Below the pieces are notes generated by a model. It did no database searches and was not told where the DNA came from. It worked only from the letters and a program-made list of their open reading frames with translations. Position numbers and translations under genes: made by a program. Source: Arthrobacter oryzae (lineage in GTDB: Bacteria; Actinomycetota; Actinomycetes; Actinomycetales; Micrococcaceae). Taken from it: a DNA stretch of 64,000 bases. The DNA lies in the NCBI RefSeq assembly GCF_030718995.1, contig NZ_CP132204.1, positions 4,278,001 to 4,342,000 on the forward strand, given 5' to 3'. Positions 52,526-61,181 of this stretch are shown here, in pieces. Position 1 is the stretch's first letter. Each line of letters opens with the position of its first letter.

Positions 52526-52992
52526 AACTTGTCCAATCCTTGATTTACCAGGCGGACGTCTTCAGGCGTCCCCATAAGTTCGAAGCGGTAGAGGTGGGGT
52601 ATCTGGCATTTGAAGGCGATGATGTCACCCGCCATGCAGTAGTTGTCCCCGAAATTCGTGTTTCCTGCGCCGATCACCCCACGGATCAGGGCCCTGTTCT
52701 GCGGGTTGTTGAGGAACCGGATCACCTGTTTCGGCACTGATCCCTCGCCGCCGGTCCCCCCGTAGGTGGGAACCACCAGGACGAAGGGCTCTAAGGCCAC
52801 GAGTTCAGGTTCACGCTGATGCAGGGGTATCCGGGAGGCATCCCGGCCCAGCTTCTCAACGAAGCGCCGGGTGTTCTCGGAGGCCGAGGAAAAATAGATG
52901 AGGTGGCTGGAGGTCCGGGTCATGGGCGTCGTGTTCGCAGCGTCTGCTGCGAGCGGCGCATCGGCAAGTGCCGGCGCTGCCATGGGAGTCAC
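52495..52992 (-). CDS. nrdI: Flavodoxin-like NrdI, activator of class Ib reductase
   Basis: FMN protein that supplies oxidant for NrdF cofactor assembly. The 165-residue frame contains the FMN phosphate loop SSASENTRRFVEKL, VPTYGGTGGEGSVPKQVIRF and GAGNTNFGDNYCMAGD. The first 23 residues (MTPMAAPALADAP...) are Ala-rich and atypical; an internal ATG at 52923 (MTRTSSHLIYF) would give a family-sized product of 142 residues. It stands between nrdH and nrdE. Confidence 0.95.
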   Translation of the reverse strand: MTPMAAPALADAPLAADAANTTPMTRTSSHLIYFSSASENTRRFVEKLGRDASRIPLHQREPELVALEPFVLVVPTYGGTGGEGSVPKQVIRFLNNPQNRALIRGVIGAGNTNFGDNYCMAGDIIAFKCQIPHLYRFELMGTPEDVRLVNQGLDKFWTLLSQTQK

Positions 52993-53034
52993 CTCATCTA
53001 CGTAAAGTTCTTTGCCGGAAACGGCGGATGCAGC

Positions 53035-53280
53035 CTAGGCCACGGAAGCAGCGGCGCTCAGCGCCAGCTCTTCGATCTTGTCCGGGCGGAAGCCTGACCA
53101 GTGGTCCTGGTCCGTGACCACAACGGGAGCCTGCATGTAGCCGAGGGCCTTCAGTCGCTCAAGGGCGTCCGCGTCCTGGGAGATGTCGACGCTCTGGTAG
53201 GTGATGCCCTTCTTGTCCAGCGCGCGGTACGTTGCGTTGCACTGAACACAGGCCGGCTTCGTGTAAACCGTAACGGTCAT
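53035..53280 (-). CDS. nrdH: Glutaredoxin-like electron donor NrdH
   Basis: Reductant of NrdEF, itself reduced by thioredoxin reductase. The 81-residue protein has VTVYTKPACVQCNATYRALD with redox Cys11 and Cys14, the cis-Pro segment MQAPVVVTDQDHWSGFRPD and the Trp-Ser-Gly-Phe motif diagnostic of NrdH. First gene of nrdHIEF on the minus strand; NrdR-like boxes lie about 130-170 bp upstream. Confidence 0.96.
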   Translation of the reverse strand: MTVTVYTKPACVQCNATYRALDKKGITYQSVDISQDADALERLKALGYMQAPVVVTDQDHWSGFRPDKIEELALSAAASVA

Positions 53281-53408
53281 GGTTCCTGTCCCCTTTTGTT
53301 GAAGTCACTGCTTTGAAGTCTCTGGTACATCGTTGCGGTAGACACTGCCCGGAACTGAAACCCCTCATCCGATACCGGTCCTGCGTCCCGCTCAATCTGT
53401 ATGTCGAT

Positions 53409-53452
53409 ACTACATGTAGTGCACGGCCCCGATGAGGACCCCAACATGATGT
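53409..53452. promoter_or_regulatory. Two NrdR-like boxes upstream of nrdH
   Basis: Box 1 is the perfect palindrome ACTACATGTAGT (53409-53420). Box 2, ACATGATGT (53444-53452), is weaker. Their centres are about 33 bp apart, near three helical turns, as expected for cooperative NrdR binding. NrdR is the usual repressor of reductase genes in actinobacteria. The remainder of the 437-bp gap up to 53717 holds no gene; it contains the promoter region and the terminator of the CFA operon. Confidence 0.6.
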
Positions 53453-53637
53453 ATTACAAGTATGTCATTTAATGCACCGTTAATCCACAGGCGGGCAGGT
53501 GAAAAATGTCCGTGTTTCAGCTGTTTTCGAGGACGAAATCCACACCCTGTGGAGTAGTTAGCCACAATTAATCGCCCCGCGTGTCGCCCGGCAGACGGCG
53601 TGTCGCACCAACGCGGCAGGCGTGTCGGACGGCACAC

Positions 53638-53667
53638 AAAAGGGCCCTGAACGAAGTTTCAGGGCCC
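53638..53667 (-). terminator. Rho-independent terminator of the CFA operon
   Basis: GGGCCCTGAA pairs with TTCAGGGCCC (10 bp) over CGAAGT; on the minus strand the stem is followed by TTTT. It lies about 50 bp after the last gene of the FAD-DUF1365-CFA-CFA operon. Confidence 0.85.
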
Positions 53668-53717
53668 CCGATGTGATGAACGGAACGTCGTGTCGAGGCG
53701 GAGTTGCGGTCTCCGGG

Positions 53718-54986
53718 TCAGCTGCGGGCAGGCGGCCTGCTGCAGAGGATCTGTTCCACGCCCATCCTGCCCTCGGCGAAGCTGCGCAGGGCACCAACGA
53801 GGTACAGCCTCCAGACCCGGGCTATCTCCTCCCCCATCATGTCGACGGCGGCTTCCTGGTTTTGCTCGAAGTTGGCGTACCAGGCTTCAAGGGTCCGCAC
53901 GTAGTCCTTCCGCAACGCCTCCACACCCTCGACTTCCAACCCCGCGTCCTCCAGGAACCCCAGGGTCTCGCCGACCGGACGCATGTGCATGTCCGGGGCG
54001 ATGAAGGATTCGATGAACGGCCCGCCGCCGGGGTGCTTTCCGCGCCGGGACATCTGCTGAACCAGCACCCGGCCGCCGGGAACCACATTGTTGAACAGCG
54101 CCGCGGCGTACACCGGGTAGTTTCGCTGGCCCACGTGTTCGCCCATTTCCAAGGAAGCAACGGCATCAAACGGGCCGTCCGGAATCTCGCGGTAGTCCTG
54201 GACCCGGACCTCCACTGTTCCCTGTGACCCGCGGCCGGCGAACCCGGTCTTCTCCAGGCCGCGATCTCGGATCCGGGCGTCGATGAACGCCTTCTGTTCC
54301 CTGGACAGGGTCACGCCCACGACGTCGGCGCCGTAGTGTTGCGCAGCATGCAAGCTCAGGGATCCCCACCCGCAGCCGACATCCAGCAGGCGCATCCCGG
54401 GTTTGAGGCCGATCTTCCGGCAGACGAGGTCCAGCTTGTCCCGCTGGGCGTCCTCGAGGCCGTAGGTCTCTGTGGAGTCAGTCCAGTACGCGCTGGAGTA
54501 CGCCATCTGCGGATCCAGGATCAGGCCGTAGAACTCATTGCTGAGATCGTAGTGGTGGCTGATGGCGGCACGGTCACGCAGGAGGCTGTGCAGTTTTCCC
54601 TTGACCCGGGCCTGGCTGGCCGGCGGCTCCGGCGGAGTGCCGAGGCCACCGGCGGCCCTGGCAATCCTGCCCATGCCTGCCAGGACGGCGGGGGTGGGCC
54701 TGATGCCGGAAAGTTCGCGGTCCCGCACCACCTTCCAGAGGTGCTCGAGCGCTGCGTTGAGGTCGCCGTCGACGTCCAGTTCTCCGGTGACATAGGCCTG
54801 TGCTGCACCGAGCTCGCCCGGCGCCCACAACAGCCTCCGGATGGCGTCCGGGGAATTCAGCCGGACCACCGGTGCGCCGAAAGGGCCCGCCTCGCTGCCG
54901 TCCCACACCTTGAGCCGGACAGGTAGTTCCCCGCCGACCACGGGGTGCAGGACCTCGGCAATGGTGCTCGCGAGCGGCGGGGTCAT
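53718..54986 (-). CDS. Cyclopropane-fatty-acyl-phospholipid synthase family methyltransferase (second copy of operon)
   Basis: A 422-residue SAM-dependent enzyme acting on phospholipid acyl double bonds. Features: N-terminal CFA-type domain (LWAPGELGAAQAYVTGELDV), SNEFYGLILDPQMAYSSAYW, the SAM loop LDVGCGWGSLSLHAAQHYG, GVTLSREQKAFIDARI and ASLEMGEHVG, where typical CFA synthases have a catalytic Glu. It overlaps its upstream paralogue by 4 bp. Products could be cyclopropane or methyl-branched acyl chains; the family alone does not decide. Confidence 0.9.
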   Translation of the reverse strand: MTPPLASTIAEVLHPVVGGELPVRLKVWDGSEAGPFGAPVVRLNSPDAIRRLLWAPGELGAAQAYVTGELDVDGDLNAALEHLWKVVRDRELSGIRPTPAVLAGMGRIARAAGGLGTPPEPPASQARVKGKLHSLLRDRAAISHHYDLSNEFYGLILDPQMAYSSAYWTDSTETYGLEDAQRDKLDLVCRKIGLKPGMRLLDVGCGWGSLSLHAAQHYGADVVGVTLSREQKAFIDARIRDRGLEKTGFAGRGSQGTVEVRVQDYREIPDGPFDAVASLEMGEHVGQRNYPVYAAALFNNVVPGGRVLVQQMSRRGKHPGGGPFIESFIAPDMHMRPVGETLGFLEDAGLEVEGVEALRKDYVRTLEAWYANFEQNQEAAVDMMGEEIARVWRLYLVGALRSFAEGRMGVEQILCSRPPARS

Positions 54987-56422
54987 ACTGCGGCTCCGCC
55001 GGCCGCACGCTTGGCAGCCGCATGGTCCAGGACAATCTGCTGGACGTCAAGGTAGCCCGTCTCGAAGCCCGCCCTGGAGTAGCAGAGGTAGAACAGCCAC
55101 ATCCGCTGGAAGACCGCGTCGAAGCCCATGGCCGCAACCTCGTCGGCGCGCGACATGAAGCGCTCCTCCCAGAGGCGCAGTGTCTGCGCATAATGTTCGC
55201 CCATCGCGAGGCGTTCGCGGACCCGGAGACCGGTCTGCTTCTCGGTGATTTCCTCGATGGCCCGGACGGATGGAATGACGCCGCCGGGGAAGATGTACTT
55301 GTGCACCCAGGTGTAGCTGGTCCGGGTGGCGATCAGCCGGTCGTGGGCGATGGTGATGGCCTGGATGGCTACCTTGCCGCCGGGAGCCAGGACGCGCTCG
55401 ATCGTCTGGAAATACGTGGCCCAGTATTCGTAACCGACGGCCTCGATCATTTCCACCGAGACGACGGCGTCGTACTCCCCTTCCACGGCCCGGTAGTCCT
55501 TGAGCTCAATGGTGACGGCGTCGGCGTAGCCGGCCTCGGCCACACGCTGGCGGGCCAGTTCCTGCTGTTCGCTGGACAGCGTGACCGAATAGACGGTGGC
55601 ACCCCTGGCAGCGGCACGCAGGGCAAGTTCGCCCCAGCCGGTTCCGATTTCCAGCACGCGCGTTCCCTCGCTGACACCGGCCTTGTCCAGCAGACGGTCG
55701 ATCTTTGCCTGCTGCGCGGCAGCGAATCCGTCCCAGGCAACGGTCCGCAGCGCCTCGCCCCTCTCCGGGAAAAGCGCACTGGAGTAGGTCATGGTGCTGT
55801 CCAGGAAGGAGGAAAAGAGCTCATTGGAGAGGTCGTAGTGCCGGGAGATGTTGGAACGCGTGTTCTGCTCGGTGTTGCGTTCCCTGCGCGGCTGGCGCGG
55901 GAGGTACAGGGCCCGCAGTTTCTGCAGCGGCTCGGGCACGAGGGTTCCCACCCTGGCCGCAAAGACTTCCATGACCGCGGTGAGGTCGTCCGCGTCCCAG
56001 TCTCCGGCCATGTAGGACTCGCCCAGGCCGATTAGTCCGCCGTCGCCGAGCCGGGAGGCGAAAGCCTCCGGCCGGTTCAGGGTCATGACCGGGTAGGGAG
56101 CCCCGGGTTCGGATGCCGGGCCGGCCGCTGCCTTTCCAAGGACGGTGCCGTCCGGGTAGCGGACTTCGAGGGGAAGCGTGCGGACGGCGGCCTTGAAGAT
56201 TGCATCCGCAACCCGTCCCGCCACCCGGGCTTTGAGGCTGTCCGGCGTGGTGGCGATGCTGGGCCAGATGGCGGCGTCAATCACGGCAGGGGGCTGCGGA
56301 ACGCTGTAGGGCACGGTGCTGCCGGCAACTGTGCTGCCGAGGCCGCGGCCGGTCCGGGCCGGGGCGGGACGCGGGTTCGCAGGCTGGCCCGCAGCGGATC
56401 CGGTTGCTTCGGTGATGGTCAC
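54983..56422 (-). CDS. Cyclopropane-fatty-acyl-phospholipid synthase family methyltransferase (first copy of operon)
   Basis: A 479-residue paralogue of the gene at 53718. It begins at a GTG (MTITEATGSAAG) overlapping the DUF1365 stop by 4 bp, with AGGAGG upstream. Core motifs are SNELFSSFLDSTMTYSSALF, VLEIGTGWGELALRAAARGA, GVTLSSEQQ-type VTLSSEQQELARQRV and SVEMIEAVGYEYW (catalytic Glu region), and the C-terminal FYLCYSRAGFETGYLDVQQI. The two copies are only distantly similar in sequence, suggesting different substrates or successive steps. Confidence 0.9.
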   Translation of the reverse strand: MTITEATGSAAGQPANPRPAPARTGRGLGSTVAGSTVPYSVPQPPAVIDAAIWPSIATTPDSLKARVAGRVADAIFKAAVRTLPLEVRYPDGTVLGKAAAGPASEPGAPYPVMTLNRPEAFASRLGDGGLIGLGESYMAGDWDADDLTAVMEVFAARVGTLVPEPLQKLRALYLPRQPRRERNTEQNTRSNISRHYDLSNELFSSFLDSTMTYSSALFPERGEALRTVAWDGFAAAQQAKIDRLLDKAGVSEGTRVLEIGTGWGELALRAAARGATVYSVTLSSEQQELARQRVAEAGYADAVTIELKDYRAVEGEYDAVVSVEMIEAVGYEYWATYFQTIERVLAPGGKVAIQAITIAHDRLIATRTSYTWVHKYIFPGGVIPSVRAIEEITEKQTGLRVRERLAMGEHYAQTLRLWEERFMSRADEVAAMGFDAVFQRMWLFYLCYSRAGFETGYLDVQQIVLDHAAAKRAAGGAAV

Positions 56423-57150
56423 TGTACTGCCTCCTGTGAGGGGTGGTGTGGTCTTTTGATGACGGGCAGCCTGCGTGCCCACAGCTTGATTCCCTGCCAG
56501 CGGATCTGAGCGGAGACACGCAGCGGCGCCAGCGGGACCGCGAGCGCGGCGGAGAGGACGGCCGGCAGGGACGCCTCGCGGCGTTCGCCGTCGACGGTTG
56601 CGATGAAGGGCTTCTGCCCTTCGCGCTCCAGCACGATCGATACCGCCAGCCGCTCCCCCGGTTCCGGGAGTTTCATCCGGTACTGGCCTTCGACGTCGTT
56701 GAACGGGGAAACGTAGAACGCTTTGGGAACACTGGCCCGGCCGGCGTGATCCGTTTCGAGTAGATAGCAGTGGCGTTCACCGTACGTGTTGTGAACTTCA
56801 GCGACGACGCAGCGCAGGTCCCCGTCGGCGCCATGGCACCAGAAGAGGGTGAGCGGGTTGAACACGTGGCCAAACACCCGGGCGCTGGCCAGCATGGTGA
56901 TCCTGCCGCCGTCGAGCTCTATCCCGCGGGTCCGCAGGAACCGTTCCACGTTGCCGCGGAGCGTGCCTTCCGGGTCGCCGAGGTGGTCCGAGGCGCGAAA
57001 GTCCGCGAGCGGCCGGAGCGGCCAGGGCAGGGAAGGCAACCGGTCGACGTCGACGTACCAGCTGTAGCTGCGGTACGTGAACGCGTTGTGCAGCGGAGTA
57101 CGCCGTACGTGTGCGATGGAGGTGCGGTAGATGGCAGCCCGGGTTTTCAT
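56419..57150 (-). CDS. DUF1365 domain protein
   Basis: A 243-residue DUF1365 protein: MKTRAAIYRTSIAHVRRTPL, FTYRSYSWYVDVDRLPSLPW, VFGHVFNPLTLFWCH, VVAEVHNTYGERHCYLL, FYVSPFNDVEGQY. Such genes regularly stand between a FAD oxidoreductase and CFA synthases in many bacteria, including stress regulons, but the reaction is unknown. The ATG overlaps the stop of the oxidoreductase gene (TGATG) and its own stop overlaps the CFA GTG, so the operon is fully coupled. Confidence 0.93.
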   Translation of the reverse strand: MKTRAAIYRTSIAHVRRTPLHNAFTYRSYSWYVDVDRLPSLPWPLRPLADFRASDHLGDPEGTLRGNVERFLRTRGIELDGGRITMLASARVFGHVFNPLTLFWCHGADGDLRCVVAEVHNTYGERHCYLLETDHAGRASVPKAFYVSPFNDVEGQYRMKLPEPGERLAVSIVLEREGQKPFIATVDGERREASLPAVLSAALAVPLAPLRVSAQIRWQGIKLWARRLPVIKRPHHPSQEAVQ

Positions 57151-58517
57151 CAGGCGCCCTCCGCGGCAACGCCTTGGAGGAGGGCACCGGCTGCTGCGCC
57201 CCGCTGCTCCCAGTCCCGGCCAAGCCGGGCGGCCGCTTTGACCCCGGAGAGTGCGCCGTCCTCGTGGAAGCCCCAGCCGTGGTAAGCGCCGGCAAAGGCG
57301 AGGCGCCCGTCCCCCAGGGCAAGGATCTGCTGCTGCGCCCGGAGCGAATCCGGCGTGTACTGCGGATGTTCGTAAACCATCCGGTCCAGCACGGTTCCAT
57401 CGGAAATGAGTTCGGACTCCCCCAGGCTCACGATGTACCGTCCGCCGTCGGCAGGCTCGAGGCGCTGGAGCCTCGTCATGTCGTAGCTGACCAGCACTTT
57501 GTCCGGGCGTGCGTCGCAGGTCGGCAGCCGGTAGTTCCAGGACGCCTGGGCATTGGCGCTGCGCGGCAGGACAGCGTCGTCGCGGTGGAACAGTGTCTGG
57601 TTGACCGAGTAGGGCATCCCGCCGAGCGCCTCGCGTTCCTCCGGGGAGGCATCGGCGAGCAGGCGCAGCGCCTGCGCAGGGTGCGTGGCAATAACGACGG
57701 CGTCGAAGGCCTCCGTTCCGTGCGGTGTGGTCAGTTCCACGCCCTCCGCACGGCGGCGCACCGACGTGACCGGGCTGGACAGCCGGACGTCCGGCAGCGT
57801 CGCGGCAAGCTTGTCCACGTACGTGCGGGAACCGCCCTTGACCGTCCGCCATTGCGGCGATCCGGACACTCCAAGCAGGCCGTGGTGGGCCAGGAAGGTG
57901 AACAGGTAGCGGGCAGGGTAGGCCAGCGCCGTGGTGGGGTCGCAGGACCACACCGCGCTCACGACGGGGGTCATGAAGTGCGAGATGAAGTAGCCGCTGA
58001 ATTTCTCACGGGCGAGGAACTCCCCCAGCGTCAGCTCCGGCTCCCCGCCGCCGGCAGCAGTCTTCGACGCCCCGGCCAGCAGGGCGCGGGCCCGGCGGTG
58101 GAAGCGCGTCACTTCCAGAAGCATCAGAAGGTACCGGCCGCGCAGCAGGGTGGAGGGCCGTGGAATGATGCCGCGCCCCCTGGCACGGGCACCGGCATAT
58201 TCGAGGCCGCAGCCGTCGCAGCGGACCGACATGCTCATTTCGGAGTCCTGCGTCTCGACGCCCAGCTCCGCAAAGAGCCGCAGGAGCGTCGGGTAGGTGC
58301 GTTCGTTGTGCACGATGAAACCCGTGTCCACGCCCAGGACCGGGCCGTCCGCCTGCGGTACATCATGGGTGTGCGCATGGCCGCCCAGCCGGGAGTCGGC
58401 CTCGAAGAGGGTGACGTTGTCCCGCTGGTTCAGGACATAGGCTGCGGTCAGCCCTGCCACGCCGCTGCCAATGACGGCTACCCGCCTGCCGTCCGGAATC
58501 GTTGCTGCTTGCGACAC
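57150..58517 (-). CDS. FAD-dependent oxidoreductase (amine-oxidase-like, CFA-operon type)
   Basis: A 455-residue flavoprotein. The ADP-binding Rossmann motif VIGSGVAGLTAAYVL is at the N-terminus; conserved downstream are VDTGFIVHNERTYPTLLRLF and the C-terminal FAD-contact motif LAFAGAYHGWGFHEDGALSG. Similar proteins in CFA-type operons are thought to oxidise or desaturate fatty-acyl chains before or after methylation, but no reaction is proven. First gene of the four-gene minus-strand operon; divergent from the LysR regulator with a 210-bp gap. Confidence 0.92.
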   Translation of the reverse strand: MSQAATIPDGRRVAVIGSGVAGLTAAYVLNQRDNVTLFEADSRLGGHAHTHDVPQADGPVLGVDTGFIVHNERTYPTLLRLFAELGVETQDSEMSMSVRCDGCGLEYAGARARGRGIIPRPSTLLRGRYLLMLLEVTRFHRRARALLAGASKTAAGGGEPELTLGEFLAREKFSGYFISHFMTPVVSAVWSCDPTTALAYPARYLFTFLAHHGLLGVSGSPQWRTVKGGSRTYVDKLAATLPDVRLSSPVTSVRRRAEGVELTTPHGTEAFDAVVIATHPAQALRLLADASPEEREALGGMPYSVNQTLFHRDDAVLPRSANAQASWNYRLPTCDARPDKVLVSYDMTRLQRLEPADGGRYIVSLGESELISDGTVLDRMVYEHPQYTPDSLRAQQQILALGDGRLAFAGAYHGWGFHEDGALSGVKAAARLGRDWEQRGAAAGALLQGVAAEGA

Positions 58518-58587
58518 TGATCTGCTCCTGTTGGCTTCGCCTGAATCGTCCTGATGAATCGTCTTATGGGCAATTCGTCACCGAAGG

Positions 58588-58622
58588 GCGCCCGGATGAC
58601 TACGAATTACAGCCGGGCGCCT
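58588..58622. repeat. Inverted repeat in the divergent promoter region
   Basis: GGCGCCCGG and CCGGGCGCC pair perfectly (9 bp) around a 17-base loop, in the gap between the FAD oxidoreductase operon and the LysR gene. It could be a regulator operator or an RNA hairpin in the leader. Confidence 0.55.
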
Positions 58623-58727
58623 TGACGCGATTCTTCCCCATGAGCGGGACCGGTCCGTGGCGACATTCCGGGGCCGCGGGGCGATATGCCACAATGAAGC
58701 GGGATTTTCCACGGCGAAGGGCAACCA

Positions 58728-59648
58728 TTGATCAACCCTGTTCATCTGCGGACGCTCGTGGAGGTCACCCGCCTCGGTTCATTCGCCGCGGCCGCCAACC
58801 GGCTGGGCTATACGGCCTCCGCCGTTTCGCAGCAGATGTCCGCTTTGGAGCGGGACACCGGCGTGGATCTCTTCCAGCGCTCGGCCCGAAGCATCCAGCC
58901 CACCGAAGCCGCCCTGGTGATGACACGGCATGCGGCCAAGGTCCTCACGGACATCGAGGCCCTGATGGCCGCTGCCTCCAGGACACACAACGCCACGCAC
59001 CAGGAACTGAGGCTGGGAATTTTCCCCAGCCTGGCCACGTATGTGCTGCCCCGGATCCTGCAGAACCCGAAGTGGAAAGACCTCGGCATCGACCTCAGGG
59101 TGTCCGTGGCGGAGCCCTCGCAGACCATCCAGGGGCTGCGCACCGGCGGCGAACTCGATGTGGCGCTCGTCTATCAGGTGGGACAGTCCGGCCTGGCCTG
59201 GCCCCACACTGTTAACCGGCAATGGATCGGCGACGACGAATTCCGCGTGGTGCTGCCAGCGGCCTGGGGTTTCCGTGCCGACGCCAAAGTCGCTGCGGAC
59301 CACCTCTCCGACATGCCCTGGATCGTCCATCACCCGGGCACCAGCGATGCGACGGTTATCGAACGGCTGTTCGCCAGCTGCAACCTGCACCCCCGGGTGG
59401 TGGCCTACAGCGACGACTTCCACGCCAGCCTCGAAATGGCCGCGGCGGGGCTGGGCGCCGCCCTGGTCCCCGAGCTTGCCCTGCGGCACCGTCCTGCCGG
59501 CGTGGTGGTCCTCGATGTGCCGGAAATCAGGCTTGCCAGGAACGTATTCGCCTTGCTCATCAATGACAAGCAGACGGCACGGGTCCAGCTGTTCGTCGAG
59601 CTCCTGGCGGACACGCTCCACAGCCTGGGGACCACCCGCAAGAATTAG
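58728..59648 (+). CDS. LysR family transcriptional regulator
   Basis: A 306-residue LysR-type regulator with an N-terminal winged helix-turn-helix (LRTLVEVTRLGSFAAAANRL, TASAVSQQMSALERDTG) and an effector domain (LRLGIFPSLATYVLPRIL, GELDVALVYQ). Start: TTG at 58728 (reading MINPVHLRTL) with GAAGG upstream. Its position divergent from the FAD-DUF1365-CFA-CFA operon makes that operon a likely target. It overlaps the convergent aldehyde dehydrogenase by 4 bp. Confidence 0.92.
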   Translation: MINPVHLRTLVEVTRLGSFAAAANRLGYTASAVSQQMSALERDTGVDLFQRSARSIQPTEAALVMTRHAAKVLTDIEALMAAASRTHNATHQELRLGIFPSLATYVLPRILQNPKWKDLGIDLRVSVAEPSQTIQGLRTGGELDVALVYQVGQSGLAWPHTVNRQWIGDDEFRVVLPAAWGFRADAKVAADHLSDMPWIVHHPGTSDATVIERLFASCNLHPRVVAYSDDFHASLEMAAAGLGAALVPELALRHRPAGVVVLDVPEIRLARNVFALLINDKQTARVQLFVELLADTLHSLGTTRKN

Positions 59649-61081
59649 CGGGTCTGGGAACCACGGGCCTTCGCGCGCCGGGCCTTGGAACGTCCGGGCG
59701 CCCGCGCCGCCAATGACAGTAGGGCGGTCACCAGCGCGTCCTTCGCCGTTCCGTAGGGCGGATAGGCCAGGCGCAGGGTGTCCGGCCACATCGGTTTATC
59801 CATGCAGGCCCGTTCGTGCGAAAACGTCCGCACGGAATGTTCGCCGTGATAGGCACCCATGCCGCTGCCGCCGACCCCGCCGAACGGGAGGCCCGGGACC
59901 GCGAGGTGCGCCGCCGGCGCTCCATACACCAGGGCCCCGGACGACGTCTCCGCCGCAAAGGATCCACGGACGCCGTCGTCCGCACTGAAAACGTACACAG
60001 CCAGCGGCTTGCCGCCCGCGTTGACCATCCGGATCGCTTCGTCCACTCCGGACACGGGCACCAGCGGGAGCAACGGGCCGAAGATTTCCTCATCCAGGAC
60101 GGCGTCACCCGGTGCGGGCCGCAGCAGGGTCGGGGCAAAGTACCGGCTTTCGGGATCCCGCTGGCCGCCATGGACCACTGCGGTGCCGTCCGCCAGTTCT
60201 GCGAGCCGTTCGAAGTGCCGGTCATCGACGATCCGGCCGTAGGAAGCACTGCCTGCCGGGTCCTTGCCGAACATGCCGGTAATGGCGTCTATGAGCAGCG
60301 GTTCCAGCGCGTCCAGAATTTCCGGGGCGGCCAGCACATAGTCAGGCGCCACGCAGGTCTGCCCGGCGTTCATGAACCGGCCCCATGCAATGCGCCCGGC
60401 CGTGGCGGACAGGTCCGCGGTGGCGTCCACGTAGGCCGGGCACCTGCCTCCCAGTTCGAGGGTCACGGGTGTGAGGTGTTCGGCCGCAGCCCGCATGACC
60501 ACGCGCGCGGCGTCTTGCCCGCCGGTAAAGAAGATGTGGTCGAAGCGTTCCGCCAGCAGCGCCGTGGTTGCCGGGATGCCCCCGGGCACCACCTCGGCGG
60601 CTCCGCCCAAGTACTCCGGCACCCAGCGGACCAGGGCGGCTGATGTGGCGGGCGCGTGCTCGCTCGGCTTGATGACCACGGTGTTTCCGGCTGCAAGGGC
60701 TCCGGCAAGCGGCGCGAGGGTCAGCTGCAGCGGATAGTTCCACGTACCGATCACCAGCACCACTCCCAGCGGAGTCAGCTCGGTCCAGGCCCGGGCCGGC
60801 TGCGCCGGAAGCGGCACGTCCACCCGCCGGGGCCTAAGCCAGGCCGCCAGATGCCGCTCCAGGTGGGCCAACTCCGCAGTCACAAAGCCGATCTCGGTCA
60901 GCTGGGCCTCGCTGCGGTGCTTGCCGAGGTCGCTGAGGAGGGCCTCGGCAAAATCGCCGCCGTGATCCGTGAGCATCCTGCGCAGATTGCCCAGCTGTTC
61001 GAGGCGCCACGCCAGCGGGCGGCTCACCCCGCTGTCGAACAGCTCACGGGATCGGGCAACGGCGGCAGCGGCAGTATGCAT
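59645..61081 (-). CDS. Aldehyde dehydrogenase (NAD(P)+), ALDH3-like
   Basis: A 478-residue enzyme that oxidises aldehydes to acids. Family signatures: VLVIGTWNYPLQLTLAPLAG, VIKPSEHAPATSA, the catalytic Glu in LELGGRCP, the nucleophile Cys in NAGQTCVAPDY, and EEIFGPLLP. The short N-terminus starting at EQLGNLRRML and the NYPLQL motif point to the ALDH3/coniferyl-aldehyde branch. A small positively charged tail (ARAPGRSKARRAKARGSQTR) may mediate membrane attachment. Confidence 0.93.
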   Translation of the reverse strand: MHTAAAAVARSRELFDSGVSRPLAWRLEQLGNLRRMLTDHGGDFAEALLSDLGKHRSEAQLTEIGFVTAELAHLERHLAAWLRPRRVDVPLPAQPARAWTELTPLGVVLVIGTWNYPLQLTLAPLAGALAAGNTVVIKPSEHAPATSAALVRWVPEYLGGAAEVVPGGIPATTALLAERFDHIFFTGGQDAARVVMRAAAEHLTPVTLELGGRCPAYVDATADLSATAGRIAWGRFMNAGQTCVAPDYVLAAPEILDALEPLLIDAITGMFGKDPAGSASYGRIVDDRHFERLAELADGTAVVHGGQRDPESRYFAPTLLRPAPGDAVLDEEIFGPLLPLVPVSGVDEAIRMVNAGGKPLAVYVFSADDGVRGSFAAETSSGALVYGAPAAHLAVPGLPFGGVGGSGMGAYHGEHSVRTFSHERACMDKPMWPDTLRLAYPPYGTAKDALVTALLSLAARAPGRSKARRAKARGSQTR

Positions 61082-61181
61082 CCGATCAATGTACCCGTGC
61101 CGGGACGCAGCCGGGACAAAGGGCCCCAGATAAAAATCCCTGATGCTGGAATGCTCCGCTTTTCGGGTCTATGTTGAAGAT

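Noticed and set aside
50513..52543. A 676-codon plus-strand frame opposite nrdE
   Set aside because: Val/Leu/Asp/Arg-rich translation without motifs; the minus strand is clearly NrdE.
53460..53580. DnaA-box-like sequences (ATCCACA, TTAGCCACAA) suggesting a replication origin
   Set aside because: Matches are imperfect and scattered, with no dnaA or dnaN nearby; probably chance within an AT-richer promoter region.
56419..57951. Possible fusion of an upstream peptide to the DUF1365 protein (510-codon frame)
   Set aside because: The upstream 267 codons are the FAD oxidoreductase gene out of frame; the ATG at 57150 overlapping its stop is the natural start.
57111..58520. A 469-codon plus-strand frame opposite the FAD oxidoreductase
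   Set aside because: It has no motif; the minus strand carries the Rossmann signature and family blocks.
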